A stretch of 64,000 nucleotides of DNA from Uranotaenia lowii (lineage: Eukaryota > Arthropoda > Insecta > Diptera > Culicidae). This document shows, piece by piece, positions 61,826 through 64,000 of this stretch; position 1 is the stretch's first letter, and every line of letters starts with the position of its first letter. The DNA is taken from NCBI RefSeq assembly GCF_029784155.1, contig NC_073693.1:111290683-111354682 (forward strand), written 5' to 3'. Position numbers and translations under genes: made by a program. The notes beneath the pieces are model-generated. The model had not been told where the DNA came from, ran no database searches, and saw only the letters and a list, made by a program, of their open reading frames with translations.

Positions 61826-62467
61826 CACATATTTTTTCATTTTTCAGACACGCTCAGAAATTAATACTTCTATTTTATGTCAAAGCAGGCCAGCTTTATA
61901 TATGACACAGTTACACATTTTTTGTGAGTACAATTTTCTTATTTCTTTTTCGAGTTACATCATGATTTCCAAAAATGTATATCTTGTTTCAATCTTACTT
62001 TATTCGCTATCTGTCAGAATAAGCCTCACATTTTTCAATCAATGTGGTGGCTGAATTGAAAGTTGAATTTTGAGCTTGGCGGTCTTTATGAATGAAACTA
62101 CTGTTTTGGTTGATTTTTTTTAAGGATTTTTGCCGGCTATCAGTCTCGGATTTTTAAGTAAAAACGTTTATTTTTTACTCCAACGTTTCGATTCATATTG
62201 GATCTTCATTAGGGGCGATAAAGTGTCGTTTTCTTGTTAAGTTTGATTAGGCTTATATTGAACTGCTGTCATTGGGTTTTGTTGACGAATTTAAGTAGAA
62301 TGTTCGTTTGTCTGTTAAATATTGGGTGTTTTACAATTTTCTGCATCGGAACTTTGCACTGTGAACTGTTTTGGTTTTCGAGTTGTTTTAAAATATAGCT
62401 TAGCAGCCGCAATTATCCGTACAAATATATTACGTTGGTTTTATGTGTGCTGGGTTTTTATTATCAC
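61826..62467. other. AT-rich spacer
   Basis: No gene or repeat end was recognised. Confidence 0.4.
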
Positions 62468-62470
62468 TAA

Positions 62471-63293
62471 GGGGGCATCCATAAATTACGTAACGCTCCT
62501 AGGGGGGGGGGGGGGGTGGGGTAAGCTCGAGCGTTACGAATTGTGACATAGGGGAGGGGGGGAGGTATGCTCATCGTTACGTAACGATTTTTTCTTTAAA
62601 AATTGCAGTTTCATCGGAACTTTATAATGTCATGTAATTTTTGGAGGATGATATGCAAACCAATATCAGTTTAAAATTTGTAAACTTTATCATGATTGAA
62701 ACTGGTTTGTAACCTTTTCTCTATTAAGATTCATAGATAGATTTCTGAAAATGTGTTTTGAATATCCGTGAAATAACCGTTGCAAAACCGAATATGAGGT
62801 ACATCTACCCCCAAGAACTCAATTCAACCTTAAGACGGAAATTTTACTATTTTTTCTCAATTGATTTAAAAAATGCAATTTTGTTTATTCTGACGAAGAT
62901 TACTAAGTGGAGTATATCTTGCATAACAAGCTATGCTCTTGTCACAAAATAAAGTAAACAAGGTGGATCATCATTAACAAACACAGAGCAACTCGTAATA
63001 AGACAATCAATGTATTTTATGAGAGAGATATCATCAATGAGTTCTAAGAAGCGATTTGGATAGATATTAATTCCGCTTTGAAGAACGTTAAAAAAATGTA
63101 CGATAAATTTTTTTTAACTTCGAAAATCAGTATTTAAAAACGTGAGAAGATGGGTGGGGGGGGGGGGGGGGTGATTATCAGCGTTACGTAATTTTCATAG
63201 GGGGGTACGTCAAAGCGTTATGATTTGTGACATACGGGGGGGTGGGGGTCAAAAAAGTGCATTTTTTGCGTTACGTAATTTATGGATGCCGCC
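62471..63293. mobile_element. PIF/Harbinger-type MITE with G-rich subterminal tracts
   Basis: The ends GGGGGCATCCATAAATTACG and CGTAATTTATGGATGCCGCC are near-perfect inverted repeats. A 3-bp TAA flanks both sides (62468-62470 and 63294-63296), as in PIF/Harbinger insertions. GTTACGTAAC-like palindromes and G runs (62502-62520, 63155-63170 and others) occur in both arms. There is no transposase frame. Confidence 0.82.
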
Positions 63294-63296
63294 TAA

Positions 63297-63550
63297 ACAG
63301 TTTCCCAAGATATGAAACGTAAACATAAATTTTACAATTTCAAATCATATATATGTATATTGATAAAATTTTAGTTAATCCAATTGTTGGACATAAACTA
63401 ATCGTATCAGTGAATTTTTTCTTTAAATTTGCGGAAAGATAAATTTGTTTATAAATATTTACATGTAGTGCTAACACATTTGTTGTTAGCAATAAGTGAT
63501 CCAATAATTTATCATAACATCAATTATAACAATATTCCAGATTTAGCTTA
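63297..63550. other. AT-rich spacer
   Basis: Nothing recognised. Confidence 0.4.
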
Positions 63551-64000
63551 ACGGGTGTTAAATAAAAAATGCGAATGTTTTCAATACCTTTCAGTAACTC
63601 AAATAAAGAGCGTACAATTTTCTTTCTTCAAGAAAATTGCTCTTTGGGCTCCCTAGAAACAGTAGGCGTGTTTGGTTTTGCTAGTTTGAATTTAGTCAAA
63701 GCAAAGATGGCGTCGAAACAGCACGTGCTCCGCGAACGCATTGTACGGTTCTACGAAACGCTCCAGCAAGGAAAAAAGTTCACGGTGGCACATTTTAAGG
63801 AAGAAAATGTACCTGTCAGTACGATATATCGTTCCTGGGTTCCCTGAACGTAGAGCGGAAGGTCGGAAGTGGTCGTCCGGTGACGATAATGACGGAGCAG
63901 AGGAAGACATCGTTAAAGAAGCTGTTTGACAATAAGGATGCAACCAGCCTGCGTGACGCCGGTCGGAAATATGGCTGCTCCCACGTATTGATCCATACGA
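63551..64000 (+). mobile_element. Tc1/mariner transposon, left part (cut by window edge)
   Basis: After TA (63549-63550) the sequence ACGGGTGTTAAATAAAAAAT looks like a mariner-type inverted repeat end, and a transposase frame follows from 63707. The rest lies beyond the window. Confidence 0.7.
63707..64000 (+). pseudogene. Tc1/mariner transposase, N-terminal part, frameshifted
   Basis: Starting MASKQHVLRERIVRFYETLQ, the N-terminal helix-turn-helix DNA-binding region runs to STIYR, where the frame meets a stop at about 63845. The continuation NVERKVGSGRPVTIMTEQRK (63847 onward, one frame over) includes the GRP linker typical between the two DNA-binding helices and runs to the window end with GRKYGCSH. 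A one-base indel between about 63830 and 63847 therefore breaks the gene. The DDE/D catalytic core would lie outside the window. The start was chosen at the ATG opening the conserved domain. Confidence 0.8.

Noticed and set aside
63569..63706. Extended N-terminus of the transposase frame
   Set aside because: The conserved domain starts at the ATG at 63707; upstream residues translate the transposon's untranslated leader.
1..64000. Endogenous viral element
   Set aside because: All reverse transcriptase sequence seen belongs to non-LTR elements. No capsid, polymerase or glycoprotein remnant was recognised.

Overview
The window reads as eukaryotic, AT-rich, repeat-dense nuclear DNA from an insect, most likely a fly or mosquito. 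The evidence is two correctly spliced exons of an insect-style C-type lectin, several non-LTR retrotransposons of the CR1/L2 and Jockey kinds, a Helitron with insect-type ends, many TA-flanked foldback elements, and long AT-rich spacers. Placement in mosquitoes is inference from overall style. No bacterial, plasmid, CRISPR or viral gene was recognised.

Left third (1-17.5 kb): a decayed CR1/L2-like LINE enters from the left edge (1-1800). It is followed by two copies of an unclassified repeat (family B, 1880-3430 and 5620-8786) whose core is a tandem array of about 152 bp units. The second copy is split by a 1.67 kb non-autonomous Helitron (6182-7851). A nearly perfect spacer-free palindrome with 299-bp arms lies at 9335-9933. 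Two minus-strand exons (10374-10482 and 10699-10799) encode part of a C-type lectin and are the only clear host gene sequence. Family A copy 1 (11648-15410) carries a TA-flanked foldback insertion whose empty site is preserved in copy 2. A decayed Jockey-like LINE lies on the minus strand at 15420-17510.

Middle (17.5-43 kb): mostly AT-rich DNA without recognisable genes. It contains foldback or TIR elements at 24459-25596, 26167-26942, 31491-32185 and 39804-40656, a broken minus-strand protein remnant (34620-36160, possibly leucine-rich) and a GC-rich block of degenerate short tandem repeats (41740-43100).

Right third (43-64 kb): a nearly intact LINE (43507-48366) appears to sit inside an older TIR element. 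Its ORF1 has a PHD-type finger and zinc knuckles. Its ORF2 has endonuclease and reverse transcriptase. The two share one frame and are separated only by a UAG followed by CAA CCA, the classic readthrough context, and ORF2 has no AUG ahead of its endonuclease. Beyond it are a 9-bp satellite (50935-51673), family A copy 2 (51963-55025), a near-identical inverted copy of the 39.8 kb element (56433-57284), a TIR element with inverted tRNA-like promoters (57590-58805), another TIR element (60849-61823), a Harbinger-type MITE (62471-63293) and the start of a Tc1/mariner transposon running off the right edge. The elements do not form one pathway. They record repeated nested insertion into gene-poor DNA next to a lectin gene.
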